64,000 bases of DNA from assembly GCF_032854445.1 (NCBI RefSeq), contig NC_088303.1:131501-195500 (forward strand). Direction: 5' to 3'. This document shows, piece after piece, positions 11,525 through 25,388 of this stretch. Numbering within the stretch: the stretch's first letter is position 1; each line of letters opens with the position of its first letter. Under the pieces are notes generated by a model. It was not told where the DNA came from, searched no databases, and saw nothing but the letters and a program-made list of their open reading frames with translations. Source of the DNA: Liolophura sinensis. Taxonomy: Eukaryota; Mollusca; Polyplacophora; Chitonida; Chitonidae. Made by a program: the position numbers and the translations under genes.

Positions 11525-14500
11525 GCATATGTTTGAAGCCACATTGATCATGTTGGTGGCTGAGCTCATGCTGTGTGTTTGATGCCGCATTGATCAAGTT
11601 GGTGGCTGAGCTCGTGCTGTGTGTTTGAAGCCACATTGGCCACATTGGTGGTCAAACTCATGCTGTGTGTTTCAAGGCCACATTGATCATGTTGGTGGCT
11701 GAGCTCATGCTGTGTGTTTCAAGCATATTGATCATGTTGGTGTCTGAGCTCATGCCGTGTGTTTGAAGCCACATTGGTCATGTTGGTGGCTGAGCTCATG
11801 CCGTGTGTTGAAGCCACATTGATCATGTTGGTGTCTGAACTCATGCTGTGTGTTTGAAACCACATTGATCATGTTGGTGTCTGAGCTCATGCTGTGTGTT
11901 TGAAGCCACATTGATCATGTTGGTGTCTGAGCTCATGCCGTGTGTTTGAAGCCACATTGGTCATGTTGGTGGGCTGAGCTCATGCTGTGTGATTGAAGCT
12001 ACATTGGTCACATTGGTGGTCGAGCTCATGCTGTATTTTTCAAGCCATATTGATCATGTTGGCCACATTGGTGGTCGAACTCATGCTGTGTGTTTCAAGC
12101 CATATTGATCATGTTGGTGTCTGAGCTCATGCCGTTTGTTTGAAGCCACATTGGTCATGTTGGTGGCTGAGCTCATGCCGTGTGGTTGAAGCCACATTGA
12201 TCATGTTGGTGTCTGAGCTCATGCCTTGTGTTTGAAGCCACATTGATCATGTTTGTGGCTGAGCTCATTCTGTGTGTTTGAAGCCACAGTGGTCATATTG
12301 GTGGTCAAGCTCATGCTGTGTGTTTCAAGCCATATTGATCATGTTGGTGGCTGAGCTCATGGTGTGTGGTTGAAGCCACATTGATCATGTTGGTGGCTGA
12401 TCTCATGCTGTGTGGTTGAAGCCCCATTGATCATGTTGGTCTCTGAGCTCATGCTGTGTGTTTGAAGCCACATTGATCATGTTGGTGTCTGAGCTCATGC
12501 CATGTGTTTGAAACCACATTGATCATTTTGGTGGCTGAGCTCATTCTGTGTGTTTGAAGCCACATTGGTTATGTTGGTGTCTGAGCTCATGCTGTGTGTT
12601 TGAAGCCACATTGATCATGTTGGTGTCTGAGGTCATGCCGTGTGTTTCAAGCCACATTGGTCATGTTGTTTGGCTGAGCTCATGCCGTGTGGTTGAAGCC
12701 ACATTGATTATGTGGGTGTCTGAGCTCGTGCTGTGTGTTTGAAGCCACATTGGTCATGTTTGTGGCTGAGCTCATTCTGTGTGTTTGAAGCCACAGTGGT
12801 CATATTGGTGGTCGAGCTCATGCTGTGTGTTTCAAGCCATATTGATCATGTTGGTGGCTGAGCTCATGCCGTGTGGTTGAAGCCACATTGATCATGTTGG
12901 TGGCTGAGCTCATGCTGTGTGTTTGAAGCCACATTGATCATGTTGGTCTCTGAGCTCATGCTGTGTGTTTGAAGCCACATTGATCATGTTGGTGTCTGAG
13001 CTCATGCTGTGTGTTTGAAACCACATTGATCATTTTGGTGGCTGAGCTCATTCTGTGTGTTTGAAGCCACATTGGTTATGTTGGTGTCTGAGCTCATGCT
13101 GTGTGTTTGAAGCCACATTGGTCACATTGGTGGTCGGGCTCATACTGTGTGTTTGATGCCATATTGATCATGTTGGTTTCTGAGCTCATGCCGTGTGTTT
13201 GAAGCCACATTGATCATGTTGGTGGCTGAGCTCATGCTCTGTGATTGAAGCTACATTGGTCACATTGGTGGTCGAGCTCATGCTGTGTTTTTCAAGCCAT
13301 ATTGATCATGTTGGCCACATTGGTGGTCGAACTCATGCTGTGTGTTTCAAGCCATATTGATCATGTTGGTGTCTGAGCTCATGCCGTGTGTTTGAAGCCA
13401 CATTGGTCATGTTGGTGGCTGAGCTCATGCCGTGTGGTTGAAGCCACATTGATCATGTTGGTGTCTGAGCTCATGCTGTGTGTTTGATGGCACATTGGTC
13501 ACGTTGGTGGCTGAGCTCATGCCGTGTGTTTGAAGCCACATTGATCATGTTGGTGGCTGAGCTCATGCTGTGTGATTGAAGCTACATTGGTCACATTGGT
13601 GGTCGAGCTCATGCTGTGTTTTTCAAGCCATATTGATCATGTTGGCCACATTGGTGGTCGAACTCATGCTGTGTGTTTCAAGCCATATTGATCATGTTGG
13701 TGTCTGAGCTCATGCCGTGTGTTTGAAGCCACATTGATCACATTGGTTGTCGAGCTCATGCTGTATGTTTGATGACACATTGATCATGTTGGTGTCTGAG
13801 CTCATGCTGTGTGTTTCAAGCCACATTGATCATGTTGGTGTCTGAGCTCATGCCATGTGTTTGAAACCACATTGATCATTTTGGTGGCTGAGCTCATTCT
13901 GTGTGTTTGAAGCCACATTGGTTATGTTGGTGTCTGAGCTCATGCTGTGTGTTTCAAGCCACATTGATCACATTGGTTGTCGAGCTCATGCTGTATGTTT
14001 GATGACACATTGATCATGTTGGTGTCTGAGATCATGCTGTATGTTTGAAGCCACATTGCTCACATTGGTGGTCGAGCTCATGCTGTGTGTTTGATGCCAC
14101 ATTGATCATGTTGGTGGCTGATCTCATGCTGTGTGGTTGAAGCCCCATTGATCATGTTGGTGTCTGACCTCATGCTTTGTATTTGAAGCCACATTGATGG
14201 TCGAGCTCATGCCGTGTGCTTGATGCCACATTGATCATGTTGGTGTCTGAGCTCATTCTGTGTGTTTGATGCCACATTGGTCACATTGGTGGTCGAGCTC
14301 ATGCTGTGTGTTTGAAACCACATTGGTCATCGAGCTCATACTGTGTGTTTCAAGCCACATTGATCATGTTGGTGTCTGAGCTCATGCTGTGTGTTTGATG
14401 GCACATTGGTCACATTGGTGGTCGAGCTCATTCTGTGTGTTTCAAGCCATATTGATCATGTTGGTGTCTGAGATTATGCTGTGTGTTTGAAGCCACATTG

Positions 14501-15893
14501 GTCATGTTGGTGGCTGAGCTCATGCCGTGTGTTTGAAGCCACATTGATCATGTTGGTGGCTGATCTCATGCTGTGTATTTGAAGCCACATTGGTGGTCGA
14601 GCTCATGCCGTGTGCTTGATGCCATATTGATCATGTTGGTGTCTGAGCTCATTCTGTGTTTTTGATGGCACATTGGTCACATTGGTGGTCGAGTTCATGC
14701 TGTGTGTTTGAAACCACATTGGTCATCGAGCTCATACTGTGTGTTTCAAGCCACATTGATCATGTTGGTCTCTGAGCTCATGCTGTGTGTTTGATGGCAC
14801 ATTGGTCACATTGGTGGTCGAGCTCATTCTGTGTGTTTCAAGCCATATTGATCATGTTGGTGTCTGAGATTATGCTGTGTGTTTCAAGCCACATTGGTCA
14901 TGTTGGTGGCTGAACTCATGCCGTGTGTTTGAAGCCACATTGATCATGTTGGTGTCTGAACTCATGCTGTGTTTGATGCCACATTGGTCATGTTGGTGTC
15001 TGAGCTCAAGCCGTGTGTTTGATGCCACATTGATCATGTTGGTGTCTGAGCTCATGCCTTGTGTTTGAAGCCACATTGGTCATGTTGGTGTCTGAGCTCA
15101 TGCCATGTGTTTGAAGCCACATTGATCATGTTGGTGTCTGAGCTCATGCCTTGTGTTTGAAGCCACATTGGTCATGTTGGTGTCTGAGCTCATGCCATGT
15201 GTTTGAAGCCACATTGATCATGTTGGTGTCTGAGCTCATTCTGTGTGTTTCAAGCCATATTGATCATGTTGGTGTCTGAGATTATGCTGTGTGTTTGAAG
15301 CCACATTGGTCATGTTGGTGGCTGAACTCATGCCGTGTGTTTGAAGCCACATTGATCATGTTGGTGTCTGAACTCATGCTGTGTTTGATGCCACATTGGT
15401 CATGTTGGTGTCTGAGCTCAAGCCGTGTGGTTGAAACCACATTGGTCATGTTGGTGTCTGAGCTCATGCCGTGTGTTTGAAGCCACATTGGTCACATTGG
15501 TGGTCGAACTCATGCTGTGTGTTTGAAGCCACATTGATCATGTTGGTGTCTGAGCTCATGCCGTGTGTTTGAAGCCACATTGGTCATGTTGGTGGCTGAG
15601 CTCATGCTGTGTGTTTGAAGCCACATTGATCATGTTGGTGTCTGAGCTCATGCCGTGTGTTTGAAGCCACATTGGTCATGTTGGTGGCTGAGCTCATGCT
15701 GTGTGTTTGAAGCCACATTGATCATGTTGGTGTCTGAGCTCATGCCGTGTGTTTGAAGCCACATTGGTCATGTTGGTGGCTAAGCTCATGCCGTGTGTTT
15801 GAAGCCACATTGGTCATGTTGCTGGCTAAGCTCATTCTGTGTGTTTGAAGCCACATTGGTCATGTTGGTGTCTGAGCTCATGCTGTGTGGTTG
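11525..15893 (+). repeat. 46-bp minisatellite, about 95 copies (4.4 kb)
   Basis: The unit runs gtgtgtttgaagccacattg, atcatgttggtgtctgagct, catgct. A second unit type reads ttggtcacattggtggtcga. Mixed blocks recur: a composite with a merged unit (ttggccacattggtgg) at about 12000–12130, 13250–13390 and 13570–13710; and a block at 14870–15068 repeated 412 bp later. It is the longest array in the window. Confidence 0.96.
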
Positions 15894-16245
15894 AAGTAAT
15901 TGGTCATGAATAAAATGAACCTTTTGAAAGTACAACTTGAATCCAAAAATGACAACTTGTCCTAAATACCTTACATTTACAGGTCGTTTTCACTGAAGGA
16001 ATTAATTAAAAGAGTCTTTCTGTAGTTATTTGTCTCTTTTAAAATAATTACCACATTAACTGAAAAAACAAAAGTGAGTTACCCTCTATGTTGAACCACT
16101 ACCTTGTTGAACTTTAACAATGGTAAGATTGTTTTATTCCTAAGATGCCCTTCCAAATATTTACTTTACGTCATATGACTCAATGTCAGTGGTTTGTAGT
16201 TTTGTGTTCATGAGAATTGCCATCTTATTGCATTTTTTAATTGAT
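15894..16245. other. Non-repetitive AT-rich spacer
   Basis: Nothing recognisable between the 46-bp and 55-bp arrays. Confidence 0.6.
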
Positions 16246-17235
16246 GTCTGTGATCATTTTGCCATTGATATCTGCCAAGCCTTTTAAACATGCCTGGTGT
16301 ACAATCTGATCATTTTGCCATTGATATCTGCCAAGCCTTTTAAACACGCCTGGTATCCACTCTGATCATTTGCCATTGATATCTGCCAAGCCTTTTAAAC
16401 AGGCCTGGTATACACTCTGATCATTTTGCCATTGATATCTGCCAAGTCTTTTAAACATGCCTGGTATACACTCTGATCATTTGCCATTGATATCTGCCAA
16501 GCCTTTTAAACATGCCTGGTATACACTCTGATCATTTGCCATTGATATCTGCCAAGTCTTTTAAACATACCTGGTATACACTCTGATCATTTTGCCATTG
16601 ATATCTGCCAAGCCTTTTAAACACGCCTGGTATACACTCTGATCATTTGCCATTGATATCTGCCAAGCCTTTTAAACAGGCCTGGTATTTTGCCATTGAT
16701 ATCTGCCAAGTCTTTTAAACAGGCCTGGTATACACTCTGATCATTTGCCATTGATATCTGCCAAGTCTTTTAAACATGCCTGGTATACACTCTGATCATT
16801 TGCCATTGATATCTGCCAAGCCTTTTAAACACGCCTGCTATACTCTCTGATTATTTGCCATTGATATCTGCCCAGCCTTTTAAACACGCCTGGTATACAC
16901 TCTGATCATTTGCCGTTGATATCTGCCAAGCCTTTTAAACACGCCTGGTATACACTCTGATCATTTGCCATTGATATCTGCTAAGCCTTTTAAACATGCC
17001 TGCTATACTCTGTGATCAGTTTGCCATTGATACTCTGTGATCAGTTTGCCATTTATATCTGCCAAGCCTTTTAAACATGCCTGGTATACTTTCAGTTGGT
17101 GTTGATCTCTGCAAGGCCTTTTAAACTTGCCTGGTATATCTTTACTCAGTTTGCCATTTGATACTCTCTGATCAGTTTGCTGTTAATATCTGCCAAGCCT
17201 TTTAAACATGCTTGGTATACTCTCTGATCAGTTTG
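16246..17235 (+). repeat. 55–56-bp minisatellite, about 18 copies
   Basis: The unit runs tgatcatttgccattgatat, ctgccaagccttttaaacat, gcctggtatacactc. Units at the right end (from about 17000) are diverged and partly rearranged while the centre is uniform. Confidence 0.95.
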
Positions 17236-20085
17236 CCATTGGGACCTGCCATGTCTGTGAACCTTAATTTGATTAATTTGAAACAAAGAATCGACCACAC
17301 TCTTTTCACTCGCCTTTTGCATGGTATATACAAATTCTTTGAAACAATGTCTACATGTACATTCCTACTCAGACTCTCAGGTCAATTTTCATTGATATTT
17401 ATTAACTCTTTGAAACCTTACATATTTGCATAATAAAAGTGTTTTTTTGAATTTTAGATAGAAACACATGTCTCTTCATACAGTAACCAACATGACCAAG
17501 TGTAAACCTCCCTGATAATTTGTTCCCTAATGTTTTAGGTTTAATTCAACTTAATGTTTATTTTCAAAAAGTGCAACAAGTGGCATATGTGTAATTCATT
17601 GAAATATCTTCCTAAATCTGAGAAGTTTACAAACTCAGTGAAATCTTTGCCTCTGTGACATGGCTGTTTATTAATCATTTTGATAGTGTTGCTTTACCAT
17701 AAGAACTCTGAGTGTATGGGATTGGTTGGTAGTGTTTGTGTCCTCAGTGTTAATCTTGGATAAATTCCCATTTTTATGACAGTTGGGTGTGTCACCTGAT
17801 GGGGGATGGGGGATGTAGTCTGGGGAGAGTTTAGACAGAGATTGGGATCTTAAGTATGTGTAGAAGACCTGATTTTCAAACCTTAATAAACCTGACTCTA
17901 TTGCATGCTGTCTGTCCTGATTTTACGAGCAGGATGTTAATGCTTCCATTGGGTCAGGTCTGATATTGACACCCAGCACAAGCATGTGCACCATCAAGGC
18001 CATGCTCTTTGCTGGCACCCCATCATCTTGATAACCTCTCTTTGTTTTATCAGGCCATGGGGCAAAACCCCAGCAGAACACATTGGCATTGTATGCAAAT
18101 GCTGCATCCCCACCCCTTCCGCTCTCTCTCCACCTCCCTCTCTTTCTACCTCCCTCTTCCCCTACCCCACCCCTTTTCCTGGTTATATGTTTTATGCATG
18201 TTGTTGAATTCCCTGCTGTGGCTGTAATGTGTAATTACATGATGGCAGATAATTATCCTGCCAACGCATGGCTCTGCAGAACGTGAAATAATTACTGGCC
18301 AGTAATGGAGATGAGTGTCACCAAGGGGAGAAAAACTCATCGAGCGAGACTGATATCAGTTTAAACTGGGACTTGTTTCTAAAACTGTTGGACCATGACT
18401 TAGCTTGATCCTCTGAGCACCGAAGACCCTAATGTATAAGTCATTAGAATCGGTGTCGCCAGACTGAGACTGTGTCAACTGTTACCCTGCAGAGCACACA
18501 AATGCTAAGACGCAGTCATGTCTCCAAAGCTTTAGCTGCCAGCCACATTAGACAGGTCAACCTCCCATGTAGAACCATCTTGGGGATTCCTGCAAATGTT
18601 GTGATAATCAGGTGGAGAATGATAAAAATCTTAAAGCAAACATTAGTGTGAGTCTCTAATCAACACAGAGGTAGAATTCAAGTTTTCTTATTGATCTGAT
18701 CAGTGGTGACAATTAATTATAAGTTTGTGTAATGTTAAGACAAATTTATTTTATTGTTTCTCACATGTTCTGAAAACTTTGCTGCCAGGCCTGCATCAGC
18801 CTAAGAGTTCCATGTAATATAACACACAAAAAATCTATCCAAATGTAAAACAATCAATTGATATATGTATAAAGTCAACAAAGATTATAATTAAATGATA
18901 ATACAGAGTAATCTGATGTACATGAATACACATGTAAGCAATTCTGTACACATGCTTTGTAGACTCAAGTTCAAGTTATATCATGGTTGAGAGTTGATAA
19001 ATAAAGTTTCATTAAAGTACTTCCTTCTTAGTAAACTGATACAGCAGAAGTGTTAATTGATGAAATGACAGTACAAACTAAAACTTTCTGAATGGATGTA
19101 TGCTGTTTATATTGATTGAATCAACAATGACTTTTGTTTTGAACACTATTGATTTTGAAATGACTAATTCGATGACAAAACCTTTTGAACTTATGCATCT
19201 TGTTATTTATTGAATTTGAAATAATGGTTACTGTTTTGTTATCATATTGGTTTTGAAATGAGTGGATAAATTTGACATGGTTATACCAGTTAATAGCTCT
19301 GAGAGGCAGTGATTGGTATATGGGGCAGGGTTGCATTATCTTCAGCCGGGACAGAACTCACAAGGCAAGACGCCTGGGAAAATAGCAGTCAAACTATAGT
19401 GGACATAACTGTTGAACACCCAAGATATCTTGGCCACATAGAGCAGCGCCACATAGGGCAGGGCAGACAATTAATGAAATGGCCAGGTCTGACTCAGACC
19501 AGCCCAAACCCAACAATATGGTGTCAAGTTGCCAGAGTTGCCATGTTAAGCTCTTAACCTGTACCTGAATCTTTGCAGACATTACATTATCAGAATGCTG
19601 ACTGGAAGCCAGATGTTTAAAGGTCAGTTACAATGCAACATAGCCACACCCCCTTCCTCAGCTGGTTGCTAGCTGTATGTTCGCTACTGTTGATGAATAT
19701 GCTTTGTTGAGTTAGATTAGCCATAGGGTAGCATTGGGAAGGCTTAAAAGCTCTTCATCCAGCTGAAGTCCCCTGATTTGACAGTCTTTCTCTTTGATAC
19801 AATAACAAAACTGATCCAGATATTAAACTTCAGCGATTAGGCTTTAATGATGATTGAGGCTGGGATTTTTTTTTTATATCATTGGCTTTGAAAAGCAATA
19901 AACTCGTGGAAGTCCTCTTCAACAGCACATGCTTTTTCTTTTTTGCTTTGATGGGATTTTGTTTGGATGTGCAGTGGTTTAAGAAGCAGATTAAGGAGGT
20001 TTTATGGCTGTGATGAAAGGAAGCTGTTGGCGCTGAGAACAGGAGTGGAGCTTTAAAACCTGTCATCAGGATAATTGTGTGTCTG
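17236..20085. other. Non-repetitive DNA without a recognisable gene
   Basis: This is the longest array-free stretch left of dok. It includes a pyrimidine-rich tract at about 18106–18182. Short frames near 19309–19582 show no family features. I see no exon pair with matching phases. Confidence 0.55.
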
Positions 20086-21018
20086 CTGAGGTCTGTAGGA
20101 AACACCAAGCCAAGCTAACATGGTGAGGTCTGTAGGAAACACCAAGCCATGCTAGCATGGTGAGGTCTATAGGAAACATCAAGCCATGCTAGCATAGTGA
20201 GGTCTATAGGAAACATCAAGCCATGCAAACATTGTGAGGTCTATAGGAAACACCAAGCCATGCTAGCATAGTGAGGCCTATAGGAAACATCAAGCCATGC
20301 AAACATTGTGAGGTCTATAGGAAACATCAAGCCATGCAAACATTGTGAGGTCTATAGGAAACATCAAGCCATGCAAACATTGTGAGGTCTATAGGAAACA
20401 TCAAGCCATGGTAGCATAGTGAGGTCTATAGGAAACATGAAGCCATGCAAACATGGTGAGGTCGATAGGAAACATCAAGCCATGCTAACAGTGTGAGGCC
20501 TAGAGGAAACATCAAGCCATGCTAACATTGTGAGGCCTATAGGAAACATGAAGCCATGCAAACATGGTGAGGTCTATAGGAAACATCAAGCCATGCTAAC
20601 ATTGTGAGGTCTATAGGAAACACCAAGCCATGCTAACATTGTGAGGCCTATAGGAAACATCAAGCCATGCTCACATTGTGAGGCCTATAGGAAGCATCAA
20701 GCCATGCTAACATTGTGAGGCCTATAGGAAACATCAAGCCATGCTAACATTGTGAGGTCTATAGGAAACACCAAGCCATGCTAGCATAGTGAGGTCTATA
20801 GGAAACATCAAGCCATGCTAACATTGTGAGGTCTTTAGGAAACACCAAGGCATGCTAGCATGGTGAGGTCTATAGGAAACATCAAGCCATGCTAACATTG
20901 TGAGGTCTTTAGGAAACACCAAGCCGTGCTAGCATGGTGAGGTCTATAGGAAACATCAAGCCATGGTAGCATAGTGAGGTCTTTAGGAAGCACCAAGCCA
21001 TGCGAGCATGGTAACGTC
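20086..21018 (+). repeat. 37-bp minisatellite, about 25 copies
   Basis: The unit is gtgaggtctataggaaacat followed by caagccatgctaacatt, with caccaagcc and tgctagcat variants. Confidence 0.95.
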
Positions 21019-21794
21019 TGTGGTCTTTCATGAGCACAATGAATTTTTTTTTGCATAGCTATTTGTGTATAATGATGTACTCAATAGCATATTAATTGTG
21101 CTGGAGGTTTATTGGACCTGTGAGTAGAGGAAGTCTGCACATGTACGTGTGCCTTTTGTGATATGTAACAAACTTTTGAAGCCATGAAAATTTACTAAAA
21201 CTCATAAAGTGGAAGAAACGGTTGTAGCTTCAATAGATGTACTGTTACTCAGTTTTGAAAAGCATCAAATCTGACACCTCAAGATTTCTTCACCATGCTG
21301 AAAGATTGCTTGATAGTGTATACACACATCTACTGCTACACCAAGCATTTGAATTTCCCTTGAATCATACTGTAAGAAAGAATGAGAGTATAACATCTTA
21401 GCGAAAACATTATACATTCCTTGTTAAAAAGTGGCTGCCAATCCCTGAAACATAGCTAATACCCACCCCAACCTCCCCAGCAATGACACAGTTTGTCACC
21501 CTGCTCACGGCTTTCAGAATTCTGGCTCCCTATTTAATGAGCACTAAAACCATCTGCGTTATATCCAATTCCCATGGGACACGCGTAACACAATTTCTCA
21601 TCAGAGATGCAATTTTCATGATCAAATCAGGGGTTGTGCACATTCTGGGCTTGAAGTGCGTATAATTGTCACAAAGACATGAAGGAGTGTTTGAAATAAT
21701 AGGGATTCAAATTTCCATGTAAATTTAATGTGAAATTATATGATCTATTATTTATTATAAGAGGGACATATTTTTTTTCACGGGAGGAAATAGG
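21019..21794. other. Non-repetitive DNA without a recognisable gene
   Basis: AT-rich; a 60-codon frame at 21483–21665 has no recognisable features. Confidence 0.55.
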
Positions 21795-24700
21795 GAAAGT
21801 ATGAGTTTTCCTGGATGGGAGAGTGGACATACAACTTTGTAATCTCTGATTGTGCTATATTTGTGTTTTCCTGGAGGGGAGAGAGGACATACAACTTTGT
21901 AATCTCTGATTGTGCTATATTTGTGTTTTCCTGGAGGGGAGAGAGGACATACAACTTTGTAATCTCTGATTGTGCTATATTTGTGTTTTCCTGGAGGGGA
22001 GAGAGGACATACAACTTTGTAATCTCTGATTGTACTATATTTGTGTTATTCTGGTGGGTAGAGAGGACATACATATTTGTAATCTCTGATTGTACCATAT
22101 TTGTGTTTTCCTGGAGGGGAGAGAGGACATACAACTTTGTAATCTCTGATTGTGCTATATTTGTGTTTTCCTGGAGGGGAGGGTGGACATACAACTTTGT
22201 AATCTCTGATTGTGCTATATTTGTGTTTTCCTGGAGGGGAGAGAGGACATACAACTTTGTAATCTCTGATTGTGCTATATTTGTGTTTTCCTGGAGGGGA
22301 GAGAGGACATACATATTTGTAATCTCTGATTGTACTATATTTGTGTTTTCCTGGAGGGGAGGGTGGACATACAACATTGTAATCTCTGATTGTGCTATAT
22401 TTGTGTTTTCCTGGAGGGGAGAGAGGACATACAACTTTGTAATCTCTGATTGTGCTATATTTGTGTTTTCCTGGAGGGGAGAGAGGACATACATATTTGT
22501 AATCTCTGATTGTACTATATTTGAGTTTTCCTGGAGGGGAGGGTGGACATACAACTTTGTAATCTCTGATTGTGCTATATTTGTGTTTTCCTTGATGGGA
22601 GAGAGGACATACATATTTGTAATCTCTGATTGTACCATATTTGAGTTTTCCTGGAGGGGAGGGTGGACATACAACTTTGTAATCTCTGATTGTGCTATAT
22701 TTGTGTTTTCCTTGATGGGAGAGAGGACATACATATTTGTAATCTCTGATTGTACTATATTTGTGTTATTCTGGTGGGTAGAGAGGACATACATATTTGT
22801 AATCTCTGATTGTACCATATTTGTGTTTTCCTGGAGGGGAGGGTGGACATACAACTTTGTAATCTCTGATTGTGCTATATTTGTGTTTTCCTGGAGGGGA
22901 GAGAGGACATACATATTTGTAATCTCTGATTGTACCATATTTGTGTTTTCCTGGAGGATAGAGTGTACATATATCTTTGTAATCTCTGGAGGGGAGAGAG
23001 GATATACATCTTTTTAATCTCTGATTGTGTTATATTTATGTTTTCCTGGAGAGAAGAACAGACATACATCTTTGTAATCTCTGATTGTGCTATATTTATG
23101 TTTCCCTGGATAGAAGAGGAGACATACATCTTTTTAATCTCTGATTGTGTTATATTTATGTTTTCCTGGAGGGGAGAGAGGACATACTTCTTTGTAATCT
23201 CTGGTTGTACTATATTTGAGTTTTCCTGGAGGGGAGAGAGGACATACATCTTTGTAATCTCTGATTGTACTATATTTGAGTTTTCCTGGAGGGGAGAGTG
23301 GACATACAACTTTGTATTCTCTGATTGTGATAAATTTATGCTTTCATGGAGGAGAGAGGGCACATATATCTTTGTAATCTCTGATTGTGTTATATTTATT
23401 TTTTCCTAAAGAGAAGAACAGACATACGTCTTTGTAATCTCTGATTGTACTATATTTGTGTTTTCCTGGAGTGGAAAGGGGACATGCATCTTGGTAACCT
23501 CTGATTGTGCTATATTTGTGTTTTCCTGGAGGGGAAAGGGGACATGCGTCTTTGAAATCTCTGGTTGTGCTATATTTGTTATCTCCTGGAGGGAAGAGGG
23601 TACATACATCTTTGTAATCTCTGATTGTGCTATATTTGTTATCTCCTGGAGGGAAGAGGGTACATACATCTTTGTAATCTCTGATTGTGCTATATTTGTG
23701 TTTTCCTGGAGGGGAGAGGGGACATGCATCTTTGTAACCTCTGATTGTGCTATATTTGTGTTTTCCTGGAGGGGAAAGGGGACATACATCTTTGTAATCT
23801 CTGATTGTGCTATATTTGTGTTATTCTGGTGGGTAGAGAGGACATACATCTTTGTAATATCTGGAGGGGAGAGAGGACATGCTTCTCAAAGGGGGCCTCC
23901 GTGGCTCAGTCGGTTAGCGTGCTAGCGCAGCGTAATGACCCAGGAGCCTCTCACCAATGTGGTCGCTGTGAGTTCAAGTCCAGCTCATGCTGGCCTCCCT
24001 CTCCGGCCATACGTGGGAAGGTTTGTCAGCAACCTGCGGATGGTCGTGGGTTCCCCCGGGCTGTGCCCGGTTTCCACCCATCATAATGCTGGCTGTCGTC
24101 GTATAAGTGAAATATTCTTTAGTACGGCGTAAAACACCAATCAAATAAAGAAATAAGGACATACTTCTCTGATTGTACCATATTTGTGTTTTCCAGGAAT
24201 GGGAAGAGGACATACATCTTTGTATTCTCTGATTGTACTATATTTGTGTTTTCCTTGAGGGGAGAGGGGACATACATCTTTGTAATCTCTGATTGTACTA
24301 TATTTGTGTTTTCCTAGAGGGGAGAGTGGACATACAACTTTGCATTCTCTGATTGTGCTAAATTTATACTTTCCTCGAGGGGAAAGGGGACATATATCTT
24401 TGTAATCTCTGATTGTACTATATTTATGTTTTCCTGGAGCTGAGAGAGGACATGCATCTTTGTATTCTCTGATTGTGCTATATTTGTGTTTTCCTGGAGG
24501 GGAAAGGGGACATGCATCTTTGTAATCTCTGATTGTGCTATATTTGTGTTTTCCTGGAGGGGAGAGGGGACATGCATCTTTGAAATCTCTGATTGTCCTA
24601 TGTTTGAGTTTTCCTTGAGGGGAGAGGGGACATATATCTTTGCAATCTCTGATTGTGTTACATTTATGTTTTCCTTGAGGGGAGAGAGGACATACATCTT

Positions 24701-25055
24701 TGTAATCTCTGATTGTGTTATATTTATGTTTTCCTGGAGAGAAGAGGGGACATACATCTTATTTATCTCTGATTTTGTTATATTTGTGTTTTCCTTGAGA
24801 GAAGAGCGGGCATACTTCTTTGTGATCTCTGATTTTGCTATATTTTTGTTTTCCTGGAGGGGAGAGGGGACATACATCTTTGTAATCTCTGAATTGTACT
24901 ATATTTGTGTTTTCCTGGAGGGGAGAGAGGACATACATCTTTAATCTCTGATTGTGTTATATTTGTGTTTTCCTGGAGAGAAGAGGGGACATACATTTTT
25001 TTAATCTCTGATTGTATTATATTTATGTTATCCAGGAGGGGAGAGGGGACATGGC
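21795..25055 (+). repeat. 60-bp minisatellite, about 50 copies, interrupted by a SINE
   Basis: The unit contains ggacatacaactttgtaatc, tctgattgtgctatatttgt and gttttcctggaggggagag. The period is exactly 60 across the first 20 units, which leaves frames of about 400 codons open on both strands (ISDCAIFVFSWRGERTYNFV on +). Two unit types alternate: acaactttgt with gtgctatat, and acatatttgt with gtaccatat. Units right of about 23000 are more varied. The bidirectional openness argues against coding. Confidence 0.96.
23891..24156 (+). mobile_element. Full-length tRNA-derived SINE, type B, inside the 60-bp array
   Basis: The tRNA-like head has box A tggctcagtcgg and box B gttcaagtcc. The body contains cccccgggctgtgcccggtt. 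The tail has ataagtgaaatattctttag, then acaccaatcaaataaagaaa. It is flanked by gacatgcttctc on the left and gacatacttctc on the right, which fits a target-site duplication of 12 bp or more with one mismatch. Other copies or fragments are at 3336, 36026, 41991, 42475 and 55364. Confidence 0.88.
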
Positions 25056-25388
25056 TTAATATAACAAGACAAGTTACATACTAAACTCGTTTTTGATAGT
25101 CCAATTCATCAATTTCTAACAAAATCCTGGGCGTTTTTGTTCTTTTGTGCGTTTTGACATACATTTACCTATATTATAATGATTCAATCCTGCTGAGGAC
25201 AAGCAGGTGCAATGTATGCAGGCCCAACTGATGTTACATTATCTTGAAACGGCTTGTTCTTTGTCTGTTATTTTAATGGCCTTTGATCACAGGTTTGGAA
25301 GCCAACCATGCATACTGTACAGCTTCATTGACAACACTGATGAATACTGAAGAGAATCAACTGTAATTAATCTTAATTTTCTCTTAGA
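25056..25388. other. Non-repetitive spacer
   Basis: Nothing recognisable. Confidence 0.6.

Noticed and set aside
19309-19582. Overlapping short frames on both strands
   Set aside because: Ordinary composition, no conserved motif, opposite frames equally open.
21778-23017. Reading frames of 386 and 400 codons on opposite strands as a repetitive protein gene
   Set aside because: Both strands are open because the 60-bp unit is a multiple of three and lacks stops. There is no splice structure, and the frames end where the array changes.
23891-23970. A functional tRNA gene
   Set aside because: Boxes A and B are present but the sequence continues into a SINE body and tail, and a proper cloverleaf is not formed.
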